Positions 39,935 through 48,593 of a stretch of 64,000 bases of DNA are shown here, in pieces. How positions within the stretch are numbered: the first letter of the stretch is position 1; every line of letters begins with the position of its first letter. Source of the DNA: JBEKUY01 sp049514555 (lineage in GTDB: Bacteria > Acidobacteriota > Terriglobia > Acidiferrales > UBA7541); assembly GCA_049514555.1 (NCBI GenBank), contig JBEKUY010000001.1, positions 248,001 through 312,000 on the forward strand, in the 5' to 3' direction. Under the pieces are notes generated by a model. That model did no database searches. It was not told the origin of the DNA and saw nothing but the letters and a program-made list of their open reading frames with translations. The translations under genes were made by a program, and so were the position numbers.

Positions 39935-40387
39935 TCACAGTCCGCCAAGATGGAAAAGCGGCGGCGCCTGCGCCCTTGCATACATCTGGTACAGCAAAAA
40001 ATAGATCACCACGCCGGTGATGGAAACGTAGAACCAGATCGGCAGAGTCCACCGCGCAATGCGCCGATGCCGGTCGAATTGCCCGTGCCAGGCGCGGTAG
40101 ACCGTGATACCCGCAAGCGGAACCACGGCCGCAGCCAGCACCGTATGCGTGAGGAGTATCGCGAAATAGGCGGACCGGATCCACCCGTGTCCCTGAAAAT
40201 GCACGCTCCCGACCCGCAGGTGGTAAACCACATACGAAACAAGAAATGTGAGTGACGTTCCCAACGCCAGCAACATGCACAGCCTGTGCGGCCTTAACTG
40301 ACGGCGCCGGATGAAAAGATAACCCGTGGCCAGCAGCAATGCGCTGGCGGCGTTGAGCGAAGCGTTTAGACCTGCTTGGGAGAGCAT
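39935..40387 (-). CDS. DUF420 membrane protein (cytochrome oxidase assembly, CtaM-like)
   Basis: A 150-residue protein with four membrane helices and conserved histidines in SYVVYHLRVG, SVHFQGHGWIR and AILLTHTVLA. This is the DUF420 pattern. In Gram-positive bacteria the CtaM member is needed for haem A-type oxidase function. Here it is the last gene of the haem/cytochrome operon, after ctaB, which supports that role. The 3' end faces the isocitrate dehydrogenase gene tail to tail. Confidence 0.85.
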   Translation of the reverse strand: MLSQAGLNASLNAASALLLATGYLFIRRRQLRPHRLCMLLALGTSLTFLVSYVVYHLRVGSVHFQGHGWIRSAYFAILLTHTVLAAAVVPLAGITVYRAWHGQFDRHRRIARWTLPIWFYVSITGVVIYFLLYQMYARAQAPPLFHLGGL

Positions 40388-40414
40388 GATCGAGGTTGTG
40401 AAACCAAGCCGGCG

Positions 40415-41308
40415 CTACTGTCGCACGCTGTCATAAACCATCAGCCCGAGGAGAAGCGGAAGGTACAGCACCGTGGCATGCATCAGCCACTTGGCGCGAA
40501 CGTTCGTTTTTGCCGCTGCCGCCCAAACGCAGATCTGAGCCAGGGCCGTCGTCAGCACCAGCGCACCGAAATAATAACGCACCCCGGCGAGGCCGATGAC
40601 GGCCGGGAGAATGCTCACCGGGATCAGCAAACCACCCGCGAGCAGGATCTGGCGAAAAGTTCTTTCGCCGGCGCGGTCCACCACGGGAAGCATCATGATG
40701 TCCGCTCGGGCGTAGTCTTCGCGATACATCCAGACAATCGCGTTGAAGTGCGGGAACTGCCACAGAAACAGAAGGGCGAAGAGCAGCCAAGCCCCGCCTT
40801 CGAGCGAGCCGCGGGCAGCCGCCCATCCAATCAGAGGCGGCACAGCGCCCGGAAACGCTCCCACCAAAGTCGCCCACACGGTCCGCTTCTTGAGCGGCGT
40901 GTAGAGAAGGATGTAGCTCAAGCAGGTGGCTGCGCCCAGTGCGCATGCCAGCAGCCCCGAACCAAAGTACAGATCCACGGCTCCAGCCAGCGCCAGGCTC
41001 ACGCCGAACCACAACGCCTCCCGTGGCTGGAGCTGGCCGCTCGGAAGCGGGCGGGCAGCGGTGCGGCGCATCAATGCGTCGGACCCTCGCTCGATGTATT
41101 GGTTGAGTACAGCTGTGCCGGCGGCGATCAGCGCGATGCCAAATACGGCGTGCGCCATGCGCAACCAATCCACCGGCCGGTGCGCGCCCATGTAGTACCC
41201 CGCGGCCGTTGTCATCAACACCAGAAAAGACACGTCCGGCTTCGTCAAGGCCAGATATGCCAAGGCCCGCGAGGGAGCGGCAAGCGTGTCAACCCGCATC
41301 GTGCTCAT
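40415..41308 (-). CDS. ctaB: Protoheme IX farnesyltransferase (haem O synthase)
   Basis: A 297-residue UbiA-family membrane enzyme that adds farnesyl to haem B to give haem O. The first Asp-rich motif is present as NQYIERGSDALM followed by RRTAARPLPSG, and the second loop as MYREDYARADIMMLPV. About eight or nine membrane helices are predicted by hydrophobicity. Its start overlaps ctaA by four bases, so haem O and haem A synthesis are translationally coupled. Confidence 0.95.
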   Translation of the reverse strand: MSTMRVDTLAAPSRALAYLALTKPDVSFLVLMTTAAGYYMGAHRPVDWLRMAHAVFGIALIAAGTAVLNQYIERGSDALMRRTAARPLPSGQLQPREALWFGVSLALAGAVDLYFGSGLLACALGAATCLSYILLYTPLKKRTVWATLVGAFPGAVPPLIGWAAARGSLEGGAWLLFALLFLWQFPHFNAIVWMYREDYARADIMMLPVVDRAGERTFRQILLAGGLLIPVSILPAVIGLAGVRYYFGALVLTTALAQICVWAAAAKTNVRAKWLMHATVLYLPLLLGLMVYDSVRQ

Positions 41309-42231
41309 GAAAGCGCGGCCCGCTCCTGTCTCCGTTCATAGGCCGCTTCCCTGCCCCTGGCCACGAGCCGGTAGCACAGCAGCGCCACGACAATTGCGCA
41401 GGCCAACGTCAGAGCACCGGCCACTGTGTGCGTCACTGTCAGAGCCACCATGACGGGCATGGGCTGCGGCGCTCTGGCCGTCGCAAGACGCGACCACCAC
41501 GCGCCGATCCCGAGCAGGAATTGCACCCCCACAACAGAATGCAGAAGGATTCGCGCCGTGTCCAGCGCTCCCACACTCGCAAAGCGCCGCCGCAGGAGGA
41601 CGGCCGTCCACGTCGCCGTGGCCAAAACAGCGACCGCTCCGATCAAGTGCGGCAAGATGCTGATGTCTCTGTGGCGGAATGCAGCGCCGAACACCACTTG
41701 TAGAAAAATCACGCCGACGTTCACCGAGGCTACCGTGTGAATGGAAGGCGAGCCGCGATCCTCGACCTCCGGGAGGTCGCTGCGCCACCAACGACTCGTA
41801 AAGACCGACAGGCCAATGACCGTGCCGAAGAAGAGCTGCCCCAGGCAGGCGTGGGCAACCGGTATGCCATAGTGCAGGTTCAGAAGAACGGTCAGGCCGC
41901 CCAAGATACCCTGGGCAACCACGGCGACAAGAGCGCCAAGGCCCAGCCAGCGGACCCATCGCCGGTCGTCACTTCGCCAGAGCCACGCGGCCAGGATGAT
42001 CGTTAGAAGTCCCACCGTCGCCGCGATCAAGCGATGGCTATGTTCGTAAACAATGCCCCCGATCATCGGCGGCGTGAGCGACCCATACGAGAGCGGCCAA
42101 TCAGGCACGGAGAGCGCGGCGTCGTTCGAGGTCACCAGCGCTCCCGCGACCAGCAGAACCAGCGTGCAGCACGCCGTAAAGACAGCGTAGCGATGCAGAG
42201 CGCGATGGAATGCCCGTGTCGTCTGAACCAT
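41305..42231 (-). CDS. ctaA: Haem A synthase (COX15/CtaA)
   Basis: A 308-residue membrane enzyme oxidising haem O to haem A. Eight hydrophobic helices form two related four-helix bundles. The EHSHR motif in GGIVYEHSHRLIAATVG (near residue 61) and further histidines (NLHYGIPVAHACLG, RHRDISILPHLIGA, ALTVTHTVAGA) are the expected haem ligands. It precedes ctaB in the operon. A minus-strand TATACT lies 20-30 bases upstream, so an internal promoter is possible. Confidence 0.93.
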   Translation of the reverse strand: MVQTTRAFHRALHRYAVFTACCTLVLLVAGALVTSNDAALSVPDWPLSYGSLTPPMIGGIVYEHSHRLIAATVGLLTIILAAWLWRSDDRRWVRWLGLGALVAVVAQGILGGLTVLLNLHYGIPVAHACLGQLFFGTVIGLSVFTSRWWRSDLPEVEDRGSPSIHTVASVNVGVIFLQVVFGAAFRHRDISILPHLIGAVAVLATATWTAVLLRRRFASVGALDTARILLHSVVGVQFLLGIGAWWSRLATARAPQPMPVMVALTVTHTVAGALTLACAIVVALLCYRLVARGREAAYERRQERAALS

Positions 42232-42296
42232 GAATAAATCGCAACTCGATAGTATATCCCAGGGATGCCCTGGTTCGCCCTGGCAGCCAAAGGAGG

Positions 42297-43094
42297 CTAT
42301 CCGCCCGCAGCGCCTGGCTTGAATGCCAGGATGATCGGTTTCGACTCCTTAGGACCGATGGTTACCCGCTGGCTCACGGCCCCATATGTTTCATGCCAAG
42401 CCTCGACCGTATACGTCCCCGGCGGCAGGTCTTTCAGCTCGAACCTGCCGTCCGGGCCGGTCACTTGAAAGTAGGGGTGCTTGAAAACGGCAATGTAACC
42501 CACCATCCACGGATGGACGTTGCATCGAAGAGGGATGGCCACCTCTTCCCGGTCGAACTTCGTGTCAATCGCTAGATCGCCGGGGCGCTGCGAGCGGTTC
42601 CACCCGCGATTCTCCTGCGAAACGAGATGGACGTTGTGCAGGGTCTGGTCGCTGTTCATCACCCTCAGCGGCTGCCCCACCATCAGGGCGACCACGCGCG
42701 GAGAATACATGCAACCCTTTTGATCGATCGTGACGGGGTCACTCGGTGCGGCGAACGTGCGGTCGCCGAGGCCTTCTTTCACATAGACGACGGCGTTTGC
42801 GAGATCGCCGCTCGCGTCAGCGACGACGGCCTCGTCCAGGAGGCCACCCGGATGAGCGGAGGCGCAAGCCGAATCGTTGGTCATGTCAATTTTCCGTCGT
42901 TTGGGGGCCAAGCCATCCAGCTTAACCGTCCCGATGATTGAGCCTGCGGTCGCCAGGTCCACCGGCTGGACCGGCAGCGCAGGTTGTGATGAAGGGTGGT
43001 CGGCGTCCAGCGCCGTCTCCTTCTTTCCGCAACTGACGGGGCTCAGCGTCAGCACCGCGAGCCCCGCAAGACCTACTGCGTTTCGGACCTTCAT
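42297..43094 (-). CDS. Cupredoxin-like lipoprotein (copper/plastocyanin-type)
   Basis: A 265-residue exported protein with a signal ending SPVSCGKK, a possible though imperfect lipobox. The central part is a cupredoxin-like sandwich with candidate copper ligands in MNSDQTLHNVHLVSQEN (His) and IPLRCNVHPWMVGYIAVF (Cys, His, Met). A C-terminal carboxypeptidase-regulatory-like domain follows (GPDGRFELKDLPPGTYTVEA). AGGAG precedes the ATG. Lying between hemH and ctaA, it may shuttle electrons or copper to a terminal oxidase. Confidence 0.8.
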   Translation of the reverse strand: MKVRNAVGLAGLAVLTLSPVSCGKKETALDADHPSSQPALPVQPVDLATAGSIIGTVKLDGLAPKRRKIDMTNDSACASAHPGGLLDEAVVADASGDLANAVVYVKEGLGDRTFAAPSDPVTIDQKGCMYSPRVVALMVGQPLRVMNSDQTLHNVHLVSQENRGWNRSQRPGDLAIDTKFDREEVAIPLRCNVHPWMVGYIAVFKHPYFQVTGPDGRFELKDLPPGTYTVEAWHETYGAVSQRVTIGPKESKPIILAFKPGAAGG

Positions 43095-43167
43095 GTCTCC
43101 TTTGCCCTCCTAAACAAACTCGCCCTCCCCTGACGCGTTAGTCCCGCGGCAGAGCGGCGGTGCCCTC

Positions 43168-44163
43168 CTAACCGATGGCCCGAAGAACCAAGTCGGCGAG
43201 CGCGGAGATGAACAACGGCGAATCCCCCAGCGCGGGCATCATGCGAAACGCCGTCACTCCCAGCTTCTCGGCTTCTTCGCGAGCTTCGATATTGATTTCG
43301 TGCAGCGTCTCAATGTGCTCGGTCACGAAGGAAATGGGAACGACCAGCATATTCCGCGCGCCCCCGCGGGCGAGCCTCTCGATCGTGGCAGTGAGCGAAG
43401 GCTCGAGCCACTTCTGCCGCCCGACGCGGCTTTGATAGCAAATCGTGTGCTGTCGTGGCCAGGCCGTCCCCGGCCCGGCCGCTCCTTTCGCGCACACGAG
43501 CCTGACGGTCTCTTCGATTTGGCGCGGGTACGGATCGCCGTTCTCCACCAGGCTCATCGGCAACCCGTGCGCGCTAAAAATGAGATGCACCGCCGCCGGA
43601 TCGTCGAATTCTCTCAACGCCGCGCGGATCCGGTCGACCAGAGCCTCGATGTAGAGCGGATGATCGTAGAATTGCTCGACACGCCGGACGGGCGGGCCGC
43701 CATTCCGGGTCCCGTACACCCGGTCCCACTCCTTCAGGCTGCTCTTGGTCGTGGCATAGGAATAATGGGGATAGAGTGGCAGGAGAACGATCTCGTCCAC
43801 CGGGCCCCGCCGGCGGAGCTCCTCGACAGCTTCTTCCGTCAGCGGATGCCAATAGCGCATGGCAATGACTACCGCCGGATCAACGAAGGGCGCAAGCGAC
43901 TCGCCGAGCCCGTCGCGTTGGCGCTCGGTGAGCTGCCGGATCGGAGAACTGCCCCCAATGGCGTCGTAGTGCTCGCCGGCCACTTTCGAGCGCCGCGTGG
44001 AAATGTACCGGGCCAGCGGGCGCCGCAAAATTGCCCCCAATGGGCCAAGGGGGATGATGTCAGGATCGCAAAACAGATTGTAGAGAAACGGCTCAACCGC
44101 CTCGCGGCTATCCGGCCCGCCAAGCTGGAAGAGTACGACGCCTACCTTCTTCTTCCCCGCCAT
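43168..44163 (-). CDS. hemH: Ferrochelatase
   Basis: A 331-residue enzyme inserting Fe2+ into protoporphyrin IX (or coproporphyrin). It opens VGVVLFQLGGPDSREAVEPF with the family N-terminus. The metal-site histidine region is LIFSAHGLPMSLVENGD, and the C-terminus has VVPISFVTEHIETLHEINIE. The surrounding genes all use its product, haem: ccm genes attach it to cytochromes c and ctaAB convert it to haem A. It starts five bases after the ccmD-like stop. Confidence 0.95.
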   Translation of the reverse strand: MAGKKKVGVVLFQLGGPDSREAVEPFLYNLFCDPDIIPLGPLGAILRRPLARYISTRRSKVAGEHYDAIGGSSPIRQLTERQRDGLGESLAPFVDPAVVIAMRYWHPLTEEAVEELRRRGPVDEIVLLPLYPHYSYATTKSSLKEWDRVYGTRNGGPPVRRVEQFYDHPLYIEALVDRIRAALREFDDPAAVHLIFSAHGLPMSLVENGDPYPRQIEETVRLVCAKGAAGPGTAWPRQHTICYQSRVGRQKWLEPSLTATIERLARGGARNMLVVPISFVTEHIETLHEINIEAREEAEKLGVTAFRMMPALGDSPLFISALADLVLRAIG

Positions 44164-44167
44164 TCCG

Positions 44168-44308
44168 CTATCCGCGCTTCAGCATATTCTTCAGCCGCTC
44201 GACTTCATCCCGCAGCGCGGTCATCCGGCGCCCCACCGACACGCAGTAGCCGAAGAAAATCGCCCAGCCGACAAGATATGCGGCGAAAACGCTGCCCAGA
44301 TTCTTCAT
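44168..44308 (-). CDS. ccmD: CcmD-like haem exporter subunit, 46 residues
   Basis: A very short gene between ccmC and hemH. The protein reads MKNLGSVFAAYLVGWAIFFG, then YCVSVGRRMTALRDEVERLK and a basic end: one membrane helix followed by a cytoplasmic coiled helix, which is the CcmD pattern. Its ATG overlaps the ccmC stop (ATGA). CcmD helps release holo-CcmE from the CcmABC transporter. Sequence conservation in this family is poor, so length, topology and position carry the call. Confidence 0.85.
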   Translation of the reverse strand: MKNLGSVFAAYLVGWAIFFGYCVSVGRRMTALRDEVERLKNMLKRG

Positions 44309-44982
44309 GGTGACTCTACCTCCCGCCGCAGCGCGTCAACATCTGCTCGCAGCGCTTCCAATCGGTACCGCACCCAAATCAGCAACGCCATCAGCGCCAG
44401 CAATGCCCCCCAGAACAGGAACATTACCATCCGCATTTTTGGATCGAGGCCCGAGCTCTGCCCGCCAAAGACCACCGGCTGGGGATGCTGCGTACGCCAC
44501 CAGCGGATGGACATATAGACCAACGGCACATCAATGAACGCGAAGATGCCGAAAACTGCGCTGACGAGGGCCCGCCTCTGCGGCTCCTCCACCAGTGTCC
44601 GCAGCAGAAGATAGGAAACGTACAGGAGCCAAAGCACGGCCGTCAGCGTCAGCCGCGGATCCCAAGCCCACCAAATGCCCCACACAGGGTGCGCCCAAAT
44701 CGGCCCGGTGACCAGGACCACGGTGCAGAATGCCAGACCCACTTCCGCGGCGGAAACGCCGAGCCAGTCCCAACGATCCTTCCGTGAAAAGACGTATCCC
44801 AAGTTGCCCAGGAAACAGAGGAAGAACGCGACCAGGGCCGTCATTCCGCTCGGTGCATGCAAATAGAAAATGCGCTGGATGAGGCCCATGGTCCGCTCGG
44901 TGGGCGCGACGTAGAAAGCCGCGTAGCCCGCCGCGGCCAGCAGCAGGAAAACCACAAGCCCGGCAAAGACAATCCTTTTCAC
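44305..44982 (-). CDS. ccmC: Cytochrome c maturation protein CcmC (haem transfer to CcmE)
   Basis: A 225-residue membrane protein with six helices. The haem-handling tryptophan-rich motif is clear: HPVWGIWWAWDPRLT. The flanking histidines lie in FYLHAPSGMTALV and, weakly, SIRWWRTQHPQPVV. A C-terminal coiled segment (RYRLEALRADVDALRREVES) is unusual for the family. It is coupled to ccmD by ATGA. CcmC loads haem on CcmE in the periplasm. Confidence 0.95.
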   Translation of the reverse strand: MKRIVFAGLVVFLLLAAAGYAAFYVAPTERTMGLIQRIFYLHAPSGMTALVAFFLCFLGNLGYVFSRKDRWDWLGVSAAEVGLAFCTVVLVTGPIWAHPVWGIWWAWDPRLTLTAVLWLLYVSYLLLRTLVEEPQRRALVSAVFGIFAFIDVPLVYMSIRWWRTQHPQPVVFGGQSSGLDPKMRMVMFLFWGALLALMALLIWVRYRLEALRADVDALRREVESP

Positions 44983-45027
44983 GGCGCCATCCCCATTCCG
45001 CGCGATGAAATCAAGCCCATGGGTCGT

Positions 45028-45702
45028 CTACTCCTCTAGAAGATATTCGCCGAAAAGCCATAACGTCGTCAAAAAAACAGCGTCGAAGACGGCCAGGAAA
45101 CCGAGCCAGTCCCAGCGCAGCGAAGGGTGTGGATCGAGAAGGGCGGCGGTCGCTTCCGTGCTGGCGATCAGAACCGGCGTAAGAACCGGGAGCATGAGCA
45201 ACGGAAGCAAGAGTTCGCGCATGCGGGCGTGGGCGGAGATGGCGGAAAGCGCGGTGCCCACGATGGAAACGCCCAGGCTGCCGAGAAAAAACACCAGCAG
45301 CAGGGATGGAAACACCCTGAGGACCGGTATGTCGTACAGAACCGCGAAGATCGGGAGGAGCAGCAGTTCGGTGAGCAGCAGAAAGAGCGTGTTGGCGGAG
45401 AGTTTGGCGAGGAAAATGGCGAACGGGTCGCGCACGGCGAGCCGCAAGGCGCTCAGCGTGTCGTTTGTCTGCTCGCGCAGGAAGCACGGCTGCAACATCA
45501 GCGACGCGGCAAAGAGAAAAGCCAGCCAGAGCAGCCCGGGGCCGAACCGGTGCGACTCCGTCGAGGTCGGATCAAACGTGAAGCTGAACAGCACGATGAC
45601 AACGAGAATGAAGACGATCGTCGTCGTCAGAAGCTCGCGCGAGCAGAACTCGGTGTGCAGTTCCTTGCCCAGGAGAGCGATGCTGTCGGAGGCCAGGCTC
45701 AT
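45028..45702 (-). CDS. ccmB: CcmB haem exporter permease subunit
   Basis: A 224-residue protein with six hydrophobic segments. The start (LGKELHTEFCSRELLTTTIV) and the FAIFLAKLSANTLFLLLTEL region are typical of CcmB. It forms the membrane part of CcmABCD with the ATPase encoded immediately upstream: the ccmA stop and the ccmB ATG are directly adjacent. The signature FLGSLGVSIVGTALSAISAH is intact. Confidence 0.93.
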   Translation of the reverse strand: MSLASDSIALLGKELHTEFCSRELLTTTIVFILVVIVLFSFTFDPTSTESHRFGPGLLWLAFLFAASLMLQPCFLREQTNDTLSALRLAVRDPFAIFLAKLSANTLFLLLTELLLLPIFAVLYDIPVLRVFPSLLLVFFLGSLGVSIVGTALSAISAHARMRELLLPLLMLPVLTPVLIASTEATAALLDPHPSLRWDWLGFLAVFDAVFLTTLWLFGEYLLEE

Positions 45703-46407
45703 TCAAGCATCCGCAAAAGACAAGACCGAGGCGATGGTGCCGCCGCCCTGCGAATCGGCCACGAGAGCGCCAGCCTCCAGCCGAACCGCGCGCGTCGCGA
45801 GGGAGATCAACTCACTCCGTCCATGCAGGCTCATCAGAATCGTGCAACCCGCTGCGCTCAGCTGCCGAAGCGTGCCCTCCAGCCAGGACGCGCCCTGAGG
45901 ATCCAGGCCTGTGCCGGGCTCGTCGAGCAAGAATAACGACGGTTGCACAAGCAAGTTTCGCGCGATCGAAAGACGCTGCCGCATTCCCCGAGAAAATGTG
46001 CGGACGAGTGAAGCCCGGCGTTCTCCGAGGCCCACCTCTTCCAGCAGCGCCCGGACCCGTTCGTCTTGCCGGCTGATCCCCAACAACCGGGCAAACAGCG
46101 TCAGGTTCTCTTCCGCGGTCAGCTCGTCGTACACCATGGTCTGGTGCGCGACGAATCCGAGTGTAGGGCAGGCGAGTTCTGGGTCGGGGCGGTCGGAGAA
46201 AACGCTGACCGACCCCGCAGTCGGGCGGACCAGCCCTGCCGCCACGCGCAGCAGTGTCGTCTTGCCGGAGCCGTTTCGTCCCGCAAGAATGACGGTCTCG
46301 CGCGGCTTGATTTCCAGGCTCAGGCGGCGGAGCGCGCGAACGCTGCCGTAGCGCTTCTCGACATTCTGAAAGCGGACCCCCGCGGAAAACACAGGGGAAG
46401 AACTCAA
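45703..46407 (-). CDS. ccmA: CcmA haem exporter ATPase
   Basis: A 234-residue ABC ATPase. Walker A is GRNGSGKTT (about residue 43), the signature is FSRGMRQRLSIARNL and Walker B is SLFLLDEPGTGLDP. The switch histidine is in MSLHGRSEL. It powers release of haem-loaded CcmE. It follows the 418-residue accessory gene in the operon after 46 bases. Confidence 0.94.
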   Translation of the reverse strand: MSSSPVFSAGVRFQNVEKRYGSVRALRRLSLEIKPRETVILAGRNGSGKTTLLRVAAGLVRPTAGSVSVFSDRPDPELACPTLGFVAHQTMVYDELTAEENLTLFARLLGISRQDERVRALLEEVGLGERRASLVRTFSRGMRQRLSIARNLLVQPSLFLLDEPGTGLDPQGASWLEGTLRQLSAAGCTILMSLHGRSELISLATRAVRLEAGALVADSQGGGTIASVLSFADA

Positions 46408-46453
46408 TCGCCGGCCTCTTTCGTCAAAAAGTCGTGCTCAACGAGCAAAAGAA

Positions 46454-47710
46454 TTATCCCTTGATGAAATCGCGAACCATCTTTTCGATGCGGGCTCGCT
46501 CGCGCGCGTACTCTTCTTGAGAGATGGTACCCGCCTGGCGGCGCAACTCCAATCGGAAAAGTGTGTCCTTCAGCGCGTCCAGTCTCGCCCTGACCTTTTG
46601 ATCGAGGTCATCCACGCCGGCGCGGCTTGCGCCGGAACCCTCTTGATCGGCCCGCCGCACTCCCGGCTGAACCTCACTCGCGGGTCCTGCCGCTGGAACC
46701 GGGCGCCTCACCAGAAAGAACGCGCCCAAGGCAAACAACGCGATGAAGCCCGCCACGAGCGGCCACCTCAGACTGTCGAGCCGGCCGGGCATCACCTGCA
46801 CCTGCACGGCAGGTTCGGAGTCGTTCGAAGCGGTGCGCCCGGAGTCGTTCGTGCCCGTGCTCGAGGAAGGCGCCGCCGCGCCCGTACCTGACAGATTGAC
46901 CAGAATTGTCGATCCGGCAGCGACCGTCTGGCGCATGTAGACGCTCATTCCCTGCTCCGTGCCGGACGGCTGAAACCCCGCGCTCGTAACCTGCACGCCG
47001 GGCGGCGCGACCAGAAACACGTGCTCGTGTGCGTACGCGGACTTAAGGAAGACCGTCGTCTGGTTGGCGTCATAGGGAAGCTGGTATGAGAAGCGCACGC
47101 CATTCTCACCAGGCCGGAAGGCGTAAGCAACCGCATAATGATTGCCCCCACGATCGATGGGGGCCTCCGTGATTGGCATTCCCGATGGGCCCCACGCGGC
47201 CGTTTCCTTGAGCTCGGCTTTCTCCGGCAATTCGAATTCAAAGTTGCCGCCCTCCCGATAAAAGGCCCTGGGCGGCGTGGATTTGTTTTCGATCGTGTAT
47301 TCCTCGCCGACCATCAAAGTGGATCCTCTCGGTTGAAACACAATGGCCAAGGAAGGCACGGAGATCGTTTTGGGGTCGCGACTAGGCTCGAAGACCTCGA
47401 CGTTGACTGTCGAGGTGCCCGGCGGCGCCGGCTGATGGAAGTTCACTCCGCGATAGACCGCGCGAATGAGCATCGGTTGCTGGCCGAGCGTGGGGCTCTG
47501 GAAGTGAAATCTGCCTTCCGCGTCGGTTTTCGTCGTGGCGAGAGCCTCCATCCCGCCCTGCAGGTCGAGCAGGAGAACATCCACTCCGGCCACCGGCGCT
47601 CCCGTCGTACCGTCTCTCACCGTGCCATTCAGCGTGCCGGCGGCTCTCGTTTGCGGAGCGTAGCAGACGAGTAGCGCGGCCATGACCAGGAAAACGACGC
47701 GGCGGCTCAC
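46454..47710 (-). CDS. Accessory exported membrane protein in the ccm operon
   Basis: A 418-residue protein of unknown function. It has a Sec signal (FLVMAALLVCYAPQTRAAG), a carboxypeptidase-regulatory-like domain (TLNGTVRDGTTGAPVAGVDV), a large beta-rich periplasmic part and a Ser/Thr linker. A membrane helix (WPLVAGFIALFALGAFFLV, near 320) follows, and then a cytoplasmic coil resembling a SHOCT-type end (RRQAGTISQEEYARERARIE). The start overlaps the stop of the ccmI-like gene by four bases, so it is an integral operon member. A role in presenting apocytochromes or in assembly is inferred from position only. Confidence 0.7.
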   Translation of the reverse strand: MSRRVVFLVMAALLVCYAPQTRAAGTLNGTVRDGTTGAPVAGVDVLLLDLQGGMEALATTKTDAEGRFHFQSPTLGQQPMLIRAVYRGVNFHQPAPPGTSTVNVEVFEPSRDPKTISVPSLAIVFQPRGSTLMVGEEYTIENKSTPPRAFYREGGNFEFELPEKAELKETAAWGPSGMPITEAPIDRGGNHYAVAYAFRPGENGVRFSYQLPYDANQTTVFLKSAYAHEHVFLVAPPGVQVTSAGFQPSGTEQGMSVYMRQTVAAGSTILVNLSGTGAAAPSSSTGTNDSGRTASNDSEPAVQVQVMPGRLDSLRWPLVAGFIALFALGAFFLVRRPVPAAGPASEVQPGVRRADQEGSGASRAGVDDLDQKVRARLDALKDTLFRLELRRQAGTISQEEYARERARIEKMVRDFIKG

Positions 47711-48099
47711 GAACCCACCTGCCCGCCCGAATTTCCCGGTGCCGTAGCCGTCGCGCCCGCTCTCCGTCCAGGCCGGACCGGGCCTCCTGTCAACTCATCG
47801 ATTTCCGCGAGAACAACGGCGGCTTCCGTTTCCATGGATTGCTTCATAGCCTCGTAATCCAGTTCCGAGTATTTACCGGCACGGTATTCGAATTTGAGAT
47901 CGCGCAGATTATCGTAAATCGTGTCGCGGCGCTCGAGGAGCTGGTCCAGGCGCGAACGATGTGCCGCGGAGTCCCCTGGATCTGCGTCAATGAAGAAAAT
48001 GAAAATCATGGTGCCGGCGGCAAGCGCCAGGCACCCAAGAAGAACGAAACCATCTTCGCTCGAGAGACCCCCCAGGAGCAGGACGCAGATTGGCAGCAT
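47707..48099 (-). CDS. CcmI-like small membrane protein
   Basis: A 130-residue protein with one or two N-terminal hydrophobic segments (VLLGCLALAAGTMIFIFFID) and a helical cytoplasmic or periplasmic tail (RRDTIYDNLRDLKFEYRAGK, YSELDYEAMKQSMETEAAVV). The tail resembles the start of CcmI/CycH proteins, in which a similar E-x-E-x-x-G-K-x-S segment follows the anchor. The tetratricopeptide part of CcmI is missing, so it is at most a short form. It lies directly after ccmH. Confidence 0.65.
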   Translation of the reverse strand: MLPICVLLLGGLSSEDGFVLLGCLALAAGTMIFIFFIDADPGDSAAHRSRLDQLLERRDTIYDNLRDLKFEYRAGKYSELDYEAMKQSMETEAAVVLAEIDELTGGPVRPGRRAGATATAPGNSGGQVGS

Positions 48100-48104
48100 G
48101 CTCG

Positions 48105-48593
48105 TCAGTCCTCGGTTTCACGATCGGCTTGCGCCCGCGCGCGCGCCAGAAGTTCGTCTGGAACCTTGGGTCCCGTGGATGCGGGCACCGGCCGCCGCGC
48201 CCACCGCAAAATCACCACAATCACAATCGCGAGGCCGCCCACGAGCGCAATCGACGGCAGAAACCAGGCAATGCCATCGAACCCCTTCGTCGGAGGCTCG
48301 GCGATGACCTCGGTGCCGTATTCCTGCACGAACGATTGCAGGATCAAATCGTCCGCATCCCCTCGCGCCACGCGCTGATCCAGCTCCTTCAACATCGCGC
48401 CCGAAACCTGACAGCCCACATGATTGCACGCCGTCAGGATCTGCTTGCATCCGCACATGCACATGAGCCGCTTGCCGATCTGCTTGGCCCGGTCGGTCTG
48501 TTGCGCTTGCGCTCCGCGGGTGGCAAATACGAGCCCGGCGGCGACGAGCGCCAACGCGCAGACCGCGGCTGTCAGTTTACTTTTTTCGCTCAT
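48105..48593 (-). CDS. ccmH: CcmH/CycL-type thioredoxin-like apocytochrome c reductant
   Basis: A 162-residue protein with an N-terminal signal or anchor and a C-terminal membrane helix (GIAWFLPSIALVGGLAIVIV). The redox motif region reads RLMCMCGCKQILTACNHVGC, with more cysteines than the usual LRCxxC. It keeps apocytochrome c cysteines reduced for haem attachment. It overlaps ccmF by 17 bases. The extra cysteines could indicate a different thiol path from the classic pair. Confidence 0.88.
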   Translation of the reverse strand: MSEKSKLTAAVCALALVAAGLVFATRGAQAQQTDRAKQIGKRLMCMCGCKQILTACNHVGCQVSGAMLKELDQRVARGDADDLILQSFVQEYGTEVIAEPPTKGFDGIAWFLPSIALVGGLAIVIVVILRWARRPVPASTGPKVPDELLARARAQADRETED

